Positions 21,445-29,047 of a DNA stretch of 64,000 nt are shown here, piece by piece. Position numbers and translations under genes: made by a program. Source of the stretch: Bog-473 sp963834405 (GTDB lineage Bacteria; Actinomycetota; Acidimicrobiia; Acidimicrobiales; RAAP-2); contig CAWIBX010000007.1 in the NCBI GenBank assembly GCA_963834405.1, forward strand, positions 1,342,221 to 1,406,220, written 5' to 3'. Position 1 is the first letter of the stretch; each line of letters starts with the position of its first letter. The notes below the pieces were generated by a model. That model made no database searches. It was not told the origin of the DNA and saw only the letters and a program-made list of their open reading frames with translations.

Positions 21445-21799
21445 CGTCTTCCCCCCTTCCGAGGCCTCCTCATGCGCGAAAGGCGGGCGGCAAGCCCGAT
21501 CCTCCGTCCAATTCGTTCCGCATGGAAAACGCCGGCTGGGACCGAACCTTGCGGGATCCGTGCCTGTGCGCCGGCGTTTCTCAGTCGCTTCTCAGGAAAG
21601 ACGTGACCGCAACCGGCCGGTTCCCCCGGGGACCGGCGGCCCCGGCTACTCCGCCTTGTACCAAGGGGTACTTCTGCAATTCCTATTGTGTTCTGTTGCA
21701 ACCGCAACCCCCCATCACTCAACGAACGCGTGAAACAACGGAAAAACAACTGAAGTTGTTGAATCCGGACTACCGCTCGCCGCCGCCTTTCGCCATAAT
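21445..21799. promoter_or_regulatory. Divergent intergenic region between mce operon and ECF sigma gene
   Basis: This 355-bp gap must hold the promoters of the mce operon (minus) and of the sigma-factor gene (plus). It contains a 10-bp inverted repeat, AAACGCCGGC at 21527-21536 and GCCGGCGTTT at 21570-21579, about three helical turns apart. It becomes A/T-richer towards the sigma gene (21720-21765). A CATAAT hexamer at 21794-21799 resembles a -10 box but lies too close to the first start codon for a normal leader. The assignment of these elements is inference. Confidence 0.4.
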
Positions 21800-23314
21800 G
21801 TGACCTGCACCTTTACGGAGGACCAGAGGGGGAGGGACGGGACTTTGGCGCTCCGCCAGGAAGAGCTGACAAGCCTCTGCGATGATGTGGACCTCGAGCG
21901 GGACCGCGCGCTCGTGGAGCGGTGCCAGGCGGGGGACTCCGCGGCCTTCGGGAACCTCTACGCGCGGTACTACGAGCGACTACTCCGGTTTTGCCTGCGT
22001 CGGCTGAACGACCGGCACGAAGCCGAGGACGCCGCACAGGAGGCCTTCGCACGCGCGTGGAAGGCGCTTCCTAATTTCGCCGGCGAACGCCGCTTCTACC
22101 CGTGGCTCACCGTGATCGCCGGCAACGTCTGCACCGACATGCTGCGCCGGCGTTCTCGCAGCACGCCGACGGACGACATGGAGCTCACGGCCCAACAGCC
22201 GGTGGGCGTCGTCGGCACCGACACCTCCGAGGACCTCGTCCTCGCCGCGGTCGACGGCGAGCTCGTCAACCGTGCGCTCGATCGGCTTTCGACGCGGCAC
22301 CGCCACGTGCTCGCGATGCGCGAGGGGTCGGGGTGGACCTATCAGCAGATCGCGGACCACGAGGGCGTCGAAATCGGGACGATCGAGACGCTGCTGTGGC
22401 GCGCGCGTCAGGCACTCAAGCGCGAGTTCGCCGTCGTGTCCGAGTCGAAGGAAGCGCTCGCCGGATTCCTCGTGGCGGGTGCCGCCCTCTTCAAGCGCAC
22501 CATCTTCCGGGTGGCACACCGGTCCGCGAGCGTGCAGTCGCAGAGCGGCAACTCTGGCGGGCTGCGCAACGCCTTCGCCGGCGTGGCGGTCACCGGTGTG
22601 GCCGTTGCGGCAGCGCTCATCACACCACACGCGCTGTCGAGCGGGCCGAGCCACTCCAGCGCGTTGGCCGAGTCCTCCGGCGCGTCCGCGGCCAACCCGG
22701 GGCTTCTCATCACGACGCCGTCTCCGACCTCGGGCGCGGCAACGACCGGGAACGGCGGCACCGGGGAAACGTCCGGCTCGGGTTCGGGGACGGGTACGGG
22801 TGGATCCAATGGGACCGGAACGAGGGGCAGTGGCAGCGGCGCCGGCGGCACCTCGAGCAACTCGCTGCTCGGCGGCTCCGCCTCGGGCGCGACCGGTAGC
22901 CTCTCGGGCACGTCGGGGAACACGGTGGGCGGCCTCGGCAACACGGTCAACGGCGTCACCAACGGAGCGACCGGCGCCCTGGGCGGCAACTCGAGCGGCC
23001 TGGGCGGCGCGGTCAGCGGTGTCACCGGCGGGCTGGGGAACACGGTGGGCGGCCTCGGCAACACGGTCAACGGCGTCACCAACGGAGCGACCGGCGCCCT
23101 GGGCGGCAACTCGAGCGGCCTGAGCGGCGCGGTGAGCGGCCTGACCGGGGCCGTGTCGGGCGTCCTCGGCGGCGTCACCGGGACGGGGGGCACCACTAAC
23201 ACGCCGGCGAGCGGCGGCAGCGGCTCGTCCTCGGGCTCGACGGTCACCACGACCACGAACCCCAACATCGTCGGCAACCTGGGCGACACGCTCAACGGCC
23301 TCCTCGGCGGCTGA
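21800..23314 (+). CDS. ECF-type RNA polymerase sigma factor with TM segment and Gly/Ser/Thr-rich C-terminal extension
   Basis: The product is up to 504 residues from GTG 21800; a TTG at 21845 with a purine-rich box upstream is an equally good start. Sigma region 2 spans about residues 40-110 (FGNLYARYYERLLRFCLRRL, DAAQEAFARAWKALPNF). Region 4 spans about 155-210 (HVLAMREGSGWTYQQIAD, an HTH). A hydrophobic segment (AGVAVTGVAVAAALI, about residues 257-271) follows, then some 230 residues rich in Gly, Ser, Thr and Asn, partly in repeats. The layout suggests a sigma factor tethered to the membrane with an exported tail. Membrane topology is inferred. It faces away from the mce operon and precedes the ATPase gene. 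Confidence 0.85.
   Translation: MTCTFTEDQRGRDGTLALRQEELTSLCDDVDLERDRALVERCQAGDSAAFGNLYARYYERLLRFCLRRLNDRHEAEDAAQEAFARAWKALPNFAGERRFYPWLTVIAGNVCTDMLRRRSRSTPTDDMELTAQQPVGVVGTDTSEDLVLAAVDGELVNRALDRLSTRHRHVLAMREGSGWTYQQIADHEGVEIGTIETLLWRARQALKREFAVVSESKEALAGFLVAGAALFKRTIFRVAHRSASVQSQSGNSGGLRNAFAGVAVTGVAVAAALITPHALSSGPSHSSALAESSGASAANPGLLITTPSPTSGAATTGNGGTGETSGSGSGTGTGGSNGTGTRGSGSGAGGTSSNSLLGGSASGATGSLSGTSGNTVGGLGNTVNGVTNGATGALGGNSSGLGGAVSGVTGGLGNTVGGLGNTVNGVTNGATGALGGNSSGLSGAVSGLTGAVSGVLGGVTGTGGTTNTPASGGSGSSSGSTVTTTTNPNIVGNLGDTLNGLLGG
22915..23122 (+). repeat. 120-bp period tandem repeat within sigma-factor tail
   Basis: Positions 22915-23002 and 23035-23122 are identical over 88 bp, with a 120-bp period that preserves the reading frame (40 codons). 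The repeated peptide is built on G-N-T-V-x-G-[LV]-x-N. Identity at every third base indicates a recent duplication rather than only selection on the protein. Confidence 0.9.
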
Positions 23315-23377
23315 CCGCTCCTAGCGTCACCGGGGTTCCGCAACGCAAGCCGGAGCCACCGCCTAGGTTCTCCTGAT

Positions 23378-24316
23378 ATGGACACCCTCGAGCAGGAAGC
23401 AGCGCAGCCATGGATCGCGCCCGGCGAGCCGATCATCTCGCTGCGGGGCGTGACCAAGTCCTTCGGCTCGCACACCGTCCTCGAGGACATCACCTTCGAC
23501 GTCCCCAAGGGACGGATCACGGCCATCCTCGGCCCGTCTGGCACCGGGAAGTCCGTGCTGCTCAAGAACATCCTGGGCCTGCTGAGGCCCGAGCGCGGCG
23601 AAATCTGGGTCGACGGCGACCAGATCGTCGGCTTGCGTGAGCGGCGCCTCTACGAGGTCCGCAAGAAGTTCGGCGTGCTGTTCCAGGACGGTGCGCTGTT
23701 CGGGTCCATGAACCTCTACGACAACATCGCCTTCCCTTTGCGCGAGCACACGCGCAAGAACGAGGCCGAGATCCGCGAACTGGTGCACCGCAACGCCGAA
23801 CTGGTCGGTCTGATGGACCACCTGAAGAAGCTTCCGGGCGAGGTGTCCGGCGGCATGAAGAAGCGGGCCGGGTTGGCACGGGCGATGGTGACCGAGCCTG
23901 AGATCGTCCTCTTCGACGAGCCCGACTCCGGGCTCGACCCCGTGCGCGTCGCGTACCTCGACGAACTGGTGGTGACCGCGCAGCGCGAGACGGGCGCCAC
24001 CTTCTTCATAATCACCCACAACATTGAGTCCGTGAAGCGGGTGGCGGACTACATGGGTGTGCTGTTCCGCTCCAAGCTCGTGAAGTTCTCGAGCAAAGAA
24101 GGCATGCTCTCGACGGACAACCCGATCATCAAGCAGTTCCTGGCCGGGAGTCCCGACGGGCCGATCAGCATGGACGAGATGGCCGACGCGGGCGGCGACA
24201 CCGGCCGCTACATCGAGGGCGACACCGCGGCGTTGGAGTTCGGCCCGCTGCCCCGCCCTGGCGAGTTGGCGCGCGAAGCGCACACGCCGGCGGACCAGCC
24301 GGTCCCTCGGCAGTAG
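23378..24316 (+). CDS. mkl: Mkl/MlaF-type ABC transporter ATPase (Mce importer)
   Basis: The product is 312 residues. Walker A is GPSGTGKSVLL (about residues 52-62), the signature is VSGGMKKRAGLARAM, Walker B is IVLFDEPDSGLDP, and the switch histidine is in FIITHNIESV. The SGGM-K-KR form of the signature and the C-terminal extension are hallmarks of the MlaF/Mkl/MceG ATPases that energise YrbE/Mce lipid importers. The last 50 residues are Pro/Ala-rich and variable. It is not in the mce operon but lies 2 kb away behind the sigma gene. Confidence 0.9.
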   Translation: MDTLEQEAAQPWIAPGEPIISLRGVTKSFGSHTVLEDITFDVPKGRITAILGPSGTGKSVLLKNILGLLRPERGEIWVDGDQIVGLRERRLYEVRKKFGVLFQDGALFGSMNLYDNIAFPLREHTRKNEAEIRELVHRNAELVGLMDHLKKLPGEVSGGMKKRAGLARAMVTEPEIVLFDEPDSGLDPVRVAYLDELVVTAQRETGATFFIITHNIESVKRVADYMGVLFRSKLVKFSSKEGMLSTDNPIIKQFLAGSPDGPISMDEMADAGGDTGRYIEGDTAALEFGPLPRPGELAREAHTPADQPVPRQ

Positions 24317-24463
24317 TCCGCCAGTCCCCTCTCCGAGAGTCGAATTCAAAACGAGGCCGCTGAGATCCGGCGTGTCGGGCTGAACCTCTCGCTCCGAACC
24401 GACGTCTGGGAGCATCAGCTCATCGTGGGGATTAGGTTGACGAGCAGACGCAACCAAAGGGCC

Positions 24464-24583
24464 CTAACGAGTGCGACCACCGATGTGGCCTTGAGAGGCA
24501 GGTGGGCAGCCTCCGACCTTCCAGGTCCGGCACATACGGCACGTCCGTCGACCGAAAAGGCGGCGCTTCTTGAAGTTCGCCAT
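24464..24583 (-). CDS. Small basic CxxC protein
   Basis: A 39-residue frame starts at ATG 24581-24583 with GGAGG eight bases upstream. The product is Lys/Arg-rich at the N-terminus (MANFKKRRLFGRR), followed by a TCRMCRTWKVGGC core with three cysteines and a short basic tail. The pattern resembles the very small basic C-x2-C proteins found in many actinobacteria, but I cannot name the family with certainty. The three cysteines and lack of a TM helix point to a zinc- or nucleic-acid-binding peptide (inference). Confidence 0.45.
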   Translation of the reverse strand: MANFKKRRLFGRRTCRMCRTWKVGGCPPASQGHIGGRTR

Positions 24584-24757
24584 TGCACAACCTCCAATTC
24601 CCGCGCCAGGTCCGTCCTGGCTGGGTTCGGAGGCGGTGAGAAGGTCATTGGTGAAGGACAAGGCGCGGCAAGCTCACCCTGGCCGACGCTCTGCAGATTC
24701 GACGTAGCGCCCCGTCCCGGCGGTTTGGGGATGTTCGCCGGGCGGAACGTTGACTGC

Positions 24758-25108
24758 CTACGGCTCGATGACGAGCCTCTCGATTGACCCCTGGCGGAGC
24801 GTGAATCGAAAATGCAGGTCAACCTGTCCTCCGGGAAAGTTTCCCTCCAAATGCTGAAGCACGTCGTATTGTTCGTGATTCGCTCTCACGAGGGCGACAG
24901 GTTCGACGGTGTAGGTGTACTCGGTGGCGGACCGAGACATCCAGGATCGAATCTCTTCCGTTCCCGCATGGGTCCTTCCTTCGTCGATAACAGTCGCGTC
25001 GAGAGCAAAACCGCGTAGCGCAGCCTCAAGATCGCCTTTGCGGCGGGCGTCGAGGTAGCCCGTGATGACTCTGGGTAGGCTCTGAAGGACCGCGTCGCTG
25101 TCGGCCAT
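24758..25108 (-). CDS. SnoaL-like (NTF2-fold) protein
   Basis: The product is 116 residues from ATG 25106-25108 behind GGAGGAAG. The N-terminal helix (VLQSLPRVITGYLDARRKGD) and the strand pattern EAALRGFALDATVIDEGRTHAGTEEI are characteristic of the SnoaL/NTF2 cone fold, with a tail of long beta strands (DVLQHLEGNF, VDLHFRFTL). Proteins of this fold act as small-molecule isomerases, cyclases or binders; no specific role can be given. It sits in a lower-GC stretch beside a broken member of the same fold. Confidence 0.7.
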   Translation of the reverse strand: MADSDAVLQSLPRVITGYLDARRKGDLEAALRGFALDATVIDEGRTHAGTEEIRSWMSRSATEYTYTVEPVALVRANHEQYDVLQHLEGNFPGGQVDLHFRFTLRQGSIERLVIEP

Positions 25109-25244
25109 GTGTCTTCCTCCTATAGGCGGCCAGGCGGCTATCGCCGCCGCACCCTGAATAATGCCCGGAGGGTGTCTCACTACCGGTGTTCGGGGACGGG
25201 CTTCTACGAGGCCGTTCGGCGCGATCCCAAGGTCAAGGAGGAAT

Positions 25245-25705
25245 ATGCCTGGATTCGTTTCTGACAGCCCGCTTCGCCCAGCATCTGATTCGCATCGGAA
25301 ATGAGGCAATCGCGCGCAAGGACGATGTGAAGCTCAGGGCCTATTTCGCCGAAGGCGACACCTTCCATGGACCGGTGGCGACCTCGGATACGAAGAACTC
25401 CGTGCCTATTTCGCCTCGTTGCGTTCTGCATTCACCGGCCTACGTCTCGTGCGTGAGCAGATCATCGCCGATGGAAACTTTCTTGCCGCCAGGACCACCT
25501 TCTCCGGTGATTTCAGCGGTGTGTTCACACACTCTCCCATCGGCCCCGTCAATCCCACCGGCAAGCACCTTGAATGGGAAGTGATCGGCATCTCCGGTAC
25601 GACGATGCCGGTCGATTAGCGGAGGAATGGGTCCAAACCGACTACCGCAGCTTCTTGAGCAGGCTCGGCGTGACCGTGACGGAATCTGCCAACGATTCGC
25701 AGTAA
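25245..25705 (+). pseudogene. Broken SnoaL-like/ester cyclase gene
   Basis: A strong AGGAGG box and ATG at 25245 open a gene that cannot be read in one frame. Recognisable pieces in three frames are, in order: ARFAQHLIRIGNEAIARKDD... to about 25370; EELRAYFASLRSAFTGL through GKHLEWEVIGISGT at about 25395-25600; and AGRLAEEWVQTDYRSFLSRL up to the TAA at 25703. Together they make one SnoaL-like polyketide-cyclase protein of about 150 residues. At least three indels are needed. Upstream, a further frame ending FYEAVRRDPKVKEEYAWIRF just before the gene may be the end of another lost gene. Confidence 0.65.
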
Positions 25706-25852
25706 CCGCTGACTCATACCGGCAATGTACTGGGGCACCACATAGCCGGGCCCGAGCTCCTCCATCAGTCGGCGGAAGAAGACCCAGCCAGCGGATGCAG
25801 GATGGCCACGAATCACCGAAGCCGAAAGGGAGCGGAAAGATCAGTGCGTTCG

Positions 25853-26269
25853 CTATCCTCCTGGCGCGCGTGCACTTTCGCGCTCGTGATCCCGTTCGCT
25901 GGCGCTCATGGGCAGCATCTCAATCCGGTGGCCGTCCGGGTCGGAGATGAACACCGAGTTACGTGGTGTCATTTCGAAGGCGTCGATCCCCGCCTCAGAA
26001 AGACCAGCTACGAGCAACTCGACATTGGCAGCGTCGACGTTCAGGGCGATGTGGTTCATCTCCTCGCCGCCGTGGACATCACAGTCAGCCATCTCGAAGA
26101 GGTCGAGGCCCTGCATGCCACAGCGCAAGAAGGAGGCCCTCATACCCGGAACGGAGCCGCGGTCATTGAAGCCCAGTGTTTCCATGTAGAACGTCCGGGA
26201 ACGATCAAGGTCTGCGACGTGGAGCACCACATGATTGATGCCCGTCACCTTAAGCTTCGATATACCCAT
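25853..26269 (-). CDS. VOC superfamily (glyoxalase/dioxygenase fold) protein
   Basis: The product is 138 residues from ATG 26267-26269, with AAGGAGGGCAGGA upstream. The two beta-alpha-beta-beta-beta modules are visible: INHVVLHVADLDRSRTFYME at the start and MNHIALNVDAANVELLVAGL in the second half. The end, SVFISDPDGHRIEMLP, carries the conserved metal-ligand region (His and Glu). The fold includes glyoxalase I, fosfomycin-resistance proteins and extradiol dioxygenases; the substrate is unknown. A second VOC gene lies just upstream on the same strand. Confidence 0.8.
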   Translation of the reverse strand: MGISKLKVTGINHVVLHVADLDRSRTFYMETLGFNDRGSVPGMRASFLRCGMQGLDLFEMADCDVHGGEEMNHIALNVDAANVELLVAGLSEAGIDAFEMTPRNSVFISDPDGHRIEMLPMSASERDHERESARAPGG

Positions 26270-26410
26270 TCCTGCCCTCCTTGTCGTCACCGGCGCCAGC
26301 CTACGACCCACACGAAATGGCGTCCGAGGGAGACTTCCCGAACGTCGGCCAGTCCGACAAGCTTGAGGGCGTCGTGGCCGGCCGCGGCGGGTCGGTAGTC
26401 CTCGGGGCTG

Positions 26411-26809
26411 TTAGCCCATCGAAATGAGTTCGAGCTGGATGTTGTCCGGATCGCGGAATACGAGCACCGCGTAGCCCTCCTGATCGTTGATTGGCGATTG
26501 GGACACGTTGAGCTTCTTAAAGTGTTCTGCCCAGGCGTCGAGGTCGGCACGTTGGGCGACGCCGAAACTCACGTGATCGAGCCCCGTCCGCGTCTCGTTG
26601 CACGGTTCGGATGCGTTGGCCGAGTGGGTATGCAGGCCCACGCACATTGAAAAGTCCGGCTTGCCAAGAACAATGGCGTAGCCGTTGCCGTCGGGATGGT
26701 CCTCCCTCATCAGCTCGTCGAGACCTAGGACTTCCTTGTACCACGCCACACTGCGATCAAGGTCGGTCACGGTGAACGAAATGTGGTGGATCGAGGCGAT
26801 GTCGGGCAT
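26411..26809 (-). CDS. VOC superfamily protein
   Basis: The product is 132 residues from ATG 26807-26809 with AGAGGAGCGG upstream. IHHISFTVTDLDRSVAWYKE opens the first module, LDHVSFGVAQRADLDAWAEH the second, and VLVFRDPDNIQLELI is the C-terminal metal-binding strand. It is a paralogue of the next gene downstream rather than a recent duplicate: only the VOC pattern is shared. Its position in the accessory stretch with an alcohol dehydrogenase suggests a detoxification or catabolic role (inference). Confidence 0.82.
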   Translation of the reverse strand: MPDIASIHHISFTVTDLDRSVAWYKEVLGLDELMREDHPDGNGYAIVLGKPDFSMCVGLHTHSANASEPCNETRTGLDHVSFGVAQRADLDAWAEHFKKLNVSQSPINDQEGYAVLVFRDPDNIQLELISMG

Positions 26810-26989
26810 GGTCCGCTCCTCTCTGCTCAACGGTATAGCCCCGAATCTATCGCTCGGAGGTCTAACCGTGTGCTGCGTACACGGCGCCGTGAGAAGCAGC
26901 GCTGGATTGGCGGATATCGATCCGAGACAAAACTTGTGCCACATACCCGGTGGACTGGAGCACCTCTTCTCTTCCGGCCCCGACGACGG

Positions 26990-27157
26990 CTACAGGATGT
27001 TGACGATCAGAAGAAGCACGAGTCCGAAGACAACGACAAGTACAAGGACGATTTGCCAGAGAGGCTTCCGACGATCGCGCTCATCCTCGAACTCTCCCCA
27101 GTACCACGTGTCGGGATCATCCGGATTGGGCGGGACTGGGCCTACCGGCGTTGGCAT
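26990..27157 (-). CDS. Small single-pass membrane protein
   Basis: This is a 55-residue frame from ATG 27155-27157 to TAG at 26990-26992. The first 32 residues are polar and rich in Pro, Asp, Glu and Arg (MPTPVGPVPPNPDDPDTWYW). The rest is one strongly hydrophobic helix of Val, Leu, Ile and Phe ending three residues before the stop. The composition is that of a real tail-anchored or bitopic peptide, but no clear ribosome-binding site is visible. Function unknown. Confidence 0.45.
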   Translation of the reverse strand: MPTPVGPVPPNPDDPDTWYWGEFEDERDRRKPLWQIVLVLVVVFGLVLLLIVNIL

Positions 27158-27221
27158 CGAACAAGTCTAGGGAGGCCGTCCTGCCAACCCGGTTGTCGGG
27201 GGCAGGCGATTGCTCCTTGCT

Positions 27222-27533
27222 TTACGCACTGCGTGGATGAAATCGGTAGCCGGGTCCGTCCACTATTTCTAGTGGCGAATCGTCTGCTTCCCAGCCGAGT
27301 TTTTGTCGAAGCCGCGGCACGAGGAGCTCAAGCAGCCCAGGGCGGAGCCAGCCAGGATCGTCTGGCTTGGCGAGTTCCATTAGCTCATCCGCGGAAAGGA
27401 GCTCTCTGGGGTGGAGAACCAGTGCGGTAAGCAATCGGTACTCGGTAGCGGTTAAGTCAACATGCTTCCCGTCGATGGTGGCCTCATGTCGGTCGAAATC
27501 GATGTGAAAGAGACCGTCATTAAAGCTCCCCAT
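27222..27533 (-). CDS. Stand-alone OmpR/PhoB-type winged-helix DNA-binding protein
   Basis: The product is 103 residues and consists almost only of a Trans_reg_C domain: GLFHIDFDRHEATIDGKHVD strands, then LTATEYRLLTALVLHPRELL and a final IVDGPGYRF wing. No receiver domain and no sensor partner is nearby. The domain may therefore work without phosphorylation, or may be the remnant of a response regulator. It lies downstream of the alcohol dehydrogenase on the same strand. Confidence 0.7.
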   Translation of the reverse strand: MGSFNDGLFHIDFDRHEATIDGKHVDLTATEYRLLTALVLHPRELLSADELMELAKPDDPGWLRPGLLELLVPRLRQKLGWEADDSPLEIVDGPGYRFHPRSA

Positions 27534-27649
27534 ATCGCGGACGCTAGTGCCACCGCCGGGCCGAGTCCCGCTCCCTTACCCGACGCGGCGTTATGGGGCA
27601 CCGTCTTCAGATTTGCCCTAACTTTTCGGAACGTTCGCTCGCCGCGGTT

Positions 27650-28768
27650 TCAGTATCGAATGATGCCGCGGATGTTCACGCCGGCGTGCATGTCCTCATA
27701 GCCTTGGGCGATCTCGTCGAGGTCGTATTCCCGCGTGATTAGTTCATCGAGCTTCAGATTGCCGTCGCGGTACATCTGAACCTGACGAGGGATGTCGTAT
27801 GTGGCGTTGGAGGCTCCATACAGTGAACCTTGGATCCGCTTCTGGAACAGTGTCAGGATCGCTGGTGAGACGGGGATTCCGACTTCTGTCATCGGGGCGA
27901 CACCCGTCACGACCACGATCCCGGCCTTTCGGATTGCATCGAAGGCTTGTGCGATGTGTTCACCGTGGACAACGCCGACGGTCACGATCGCACTGTCCGC
28001 GCCTTGGCCGTTGGTGACGCTTTTGGCGAAAGCATCAGCTTCCGCGATGTCCGCGAATACGTCGGTGGCGCCGAGCTTCAAAGCCGTCTCCCTTTTGAAG
28101 TCGACCGGGTCGACCGCAATGACGTGTGCAGCCCCGGAGTGAATAGCACCCTGCACAGCGTTGATCCCGATACCACCGATTCCCATGATGATGACGGTGT
28201 CATTTGGGCGGACTTCAGCAGAATTGACTGCAGATCCCCACCCGGTCCCGACACCACAACCGAGGAGACACAGCTTTTCGAGCGGGAGGTCCTTGTCGAC
28301 TTTGATGGCCGAGTTCACGTGTACTGTCGTGTGCGCGGCAAAAGTGCTGATACCAGCCGCCTGTCCGACGTTTGTGCCATCATCCAAATGGAGGCGGAAG
28401 CTCGTTGGGTCCTGTGGCCGCGAACCACCGAGCGTCAGCGCACCGTTGTCGCAGAGATTCTGGTGACCAGTCGCGCACCAACGACACCGGCCACAGGTGG
28501 CAAGAAACGTGAAGACTACGTGGTCGCCGACATCCCAGCCCCGTGTGTTCGGACCAACCTTCTCGACGACTCCAGCACCTTCGTGACCGGCACAGACGGG
28601 ATAGAAGCCAACAGGCAAGTCACCCGTGGCGATGTGATCGTCCGAGTGGCAAAGGCCCGATGCGACCATCGCAACTTGGATCTCGTCCTCTATGGGATCG
28701 TCCAGATCCAGATCAACGACCTCGAATTTTCCAGGTGCTTGCCTGATAATTGCGCCGCGTGTCTTCAT
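27650..28768 (-). CDS. NDMA-dependent (mycofactocin-linked) zinc alcohol dehydrogenase
   Basis: The product is 372 residues from ATG 28766-28768 behind GAGGAG. Medium-chain dehydrogenase features are present: catalytic-zinc ligands in SGLCHSDDH and CAGHEGAGVVEKVG, the structural-zinc cysteines in TCGRCRWCATGHQNLCDNG, and the NAD(P)-binding GIGGIGINAVQGA. The overall pattern fits the Rxyl_3153-type NDMA-dependent alcohol dehydrogenases, whose bound nicotinamide is thought to be re-oxidised through mycofactocin. No mycofactocin gene lies in this window. The surrounding DNA has lower GC than the housekeeping regions. Confidence 0.8.
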   Translation of the reverse strand: MKTRGAIIRQAPGKFEVVDLDLDDPIEDEIQVAMVASGLCHSDDHIATGDLPVGFYPVCAGHEGAGVVEKVGPNTRGWDVGDHVVFTFLATCGRCRWCATGHQNLCDNGALTLGGSRPQDPTSFRLHLDDGTNVGQAAGISTFAAHTTVHVNSAIKVDKDLPLEKLCLLGCGVGTGWGSAVNSAEVRPNDTVIIMGIGGIGINAVQGAIHSGAAHVIAVDPVDFKRETALKLGATDVFADIAEADAFAKSVTNGQGADSAIVTVGVVHGEHIAQAFDAIRKAGIVVVTGVAPMTEVGIPVSPAILTLFQKRIQGSLYGASNATYDIPRQVQMYRDGNLKLDELITREYDLDEIAQGYEDMHAGVNIRGIIRY

Positions 28769-28891
28769 CAGATTCTCCTCACTCGCTTCCGCATGCCGCA
28801 ACCGAGCCTACGTCTGAGCGGGTGAGCCGTCATCAGTGTCGACGTCAGGTTGGGTTCGATAGCTGAGGACATTTCCCGTCGTCCGAAGCTT

Positions 28892-28934
28892 GGTCCTATC
28901 CCCGGAATAGCGTCTCTGTTCCGGGGATAGGACC
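28892..28934. terminator. Perfect 16-bp stem hairpin downstream of glnII
   Basis: Positions 28892-28907 pair perfectly with 28919-28934, separated by an 11-nt loop. The stem contains the core CCCCGG/CCGGGG. There is no T-run on either side, so it is an atypical terminator of the type common in high-GC actinobacteria. It lies between the end of glnII (29048) and the start of the alcohol dehydrogenase, both on the minus strand, so ending the glnII transcript is the likeliest role. Confidence 0.6.
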
Positions 28935-29047
28935 TCGGAGTAACCTCTTCGACCTCAGCGCAGGCGAGCCGCCTGTTCGACGTGGCTCCGGTGCGACCCG
29001 GCGGCCGAGCCTCTCATGTTCCTGACATGAGGAGCGCAGCCTGCGGC

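Noticed and set aside
25616..25816. 66-residue minus-strand frame with FFRRLMEELGPGYVVPQY
   Set aside because: The middle looks protein-like but the frame overlaps the end of the broken SnoaL gene and no family or ribosome-binding site supports it.
26685..27170. Plus-strand frame across the VOC and small membrane genes
   Set aside because: It is antisense to two better-supported minus-strand genes.
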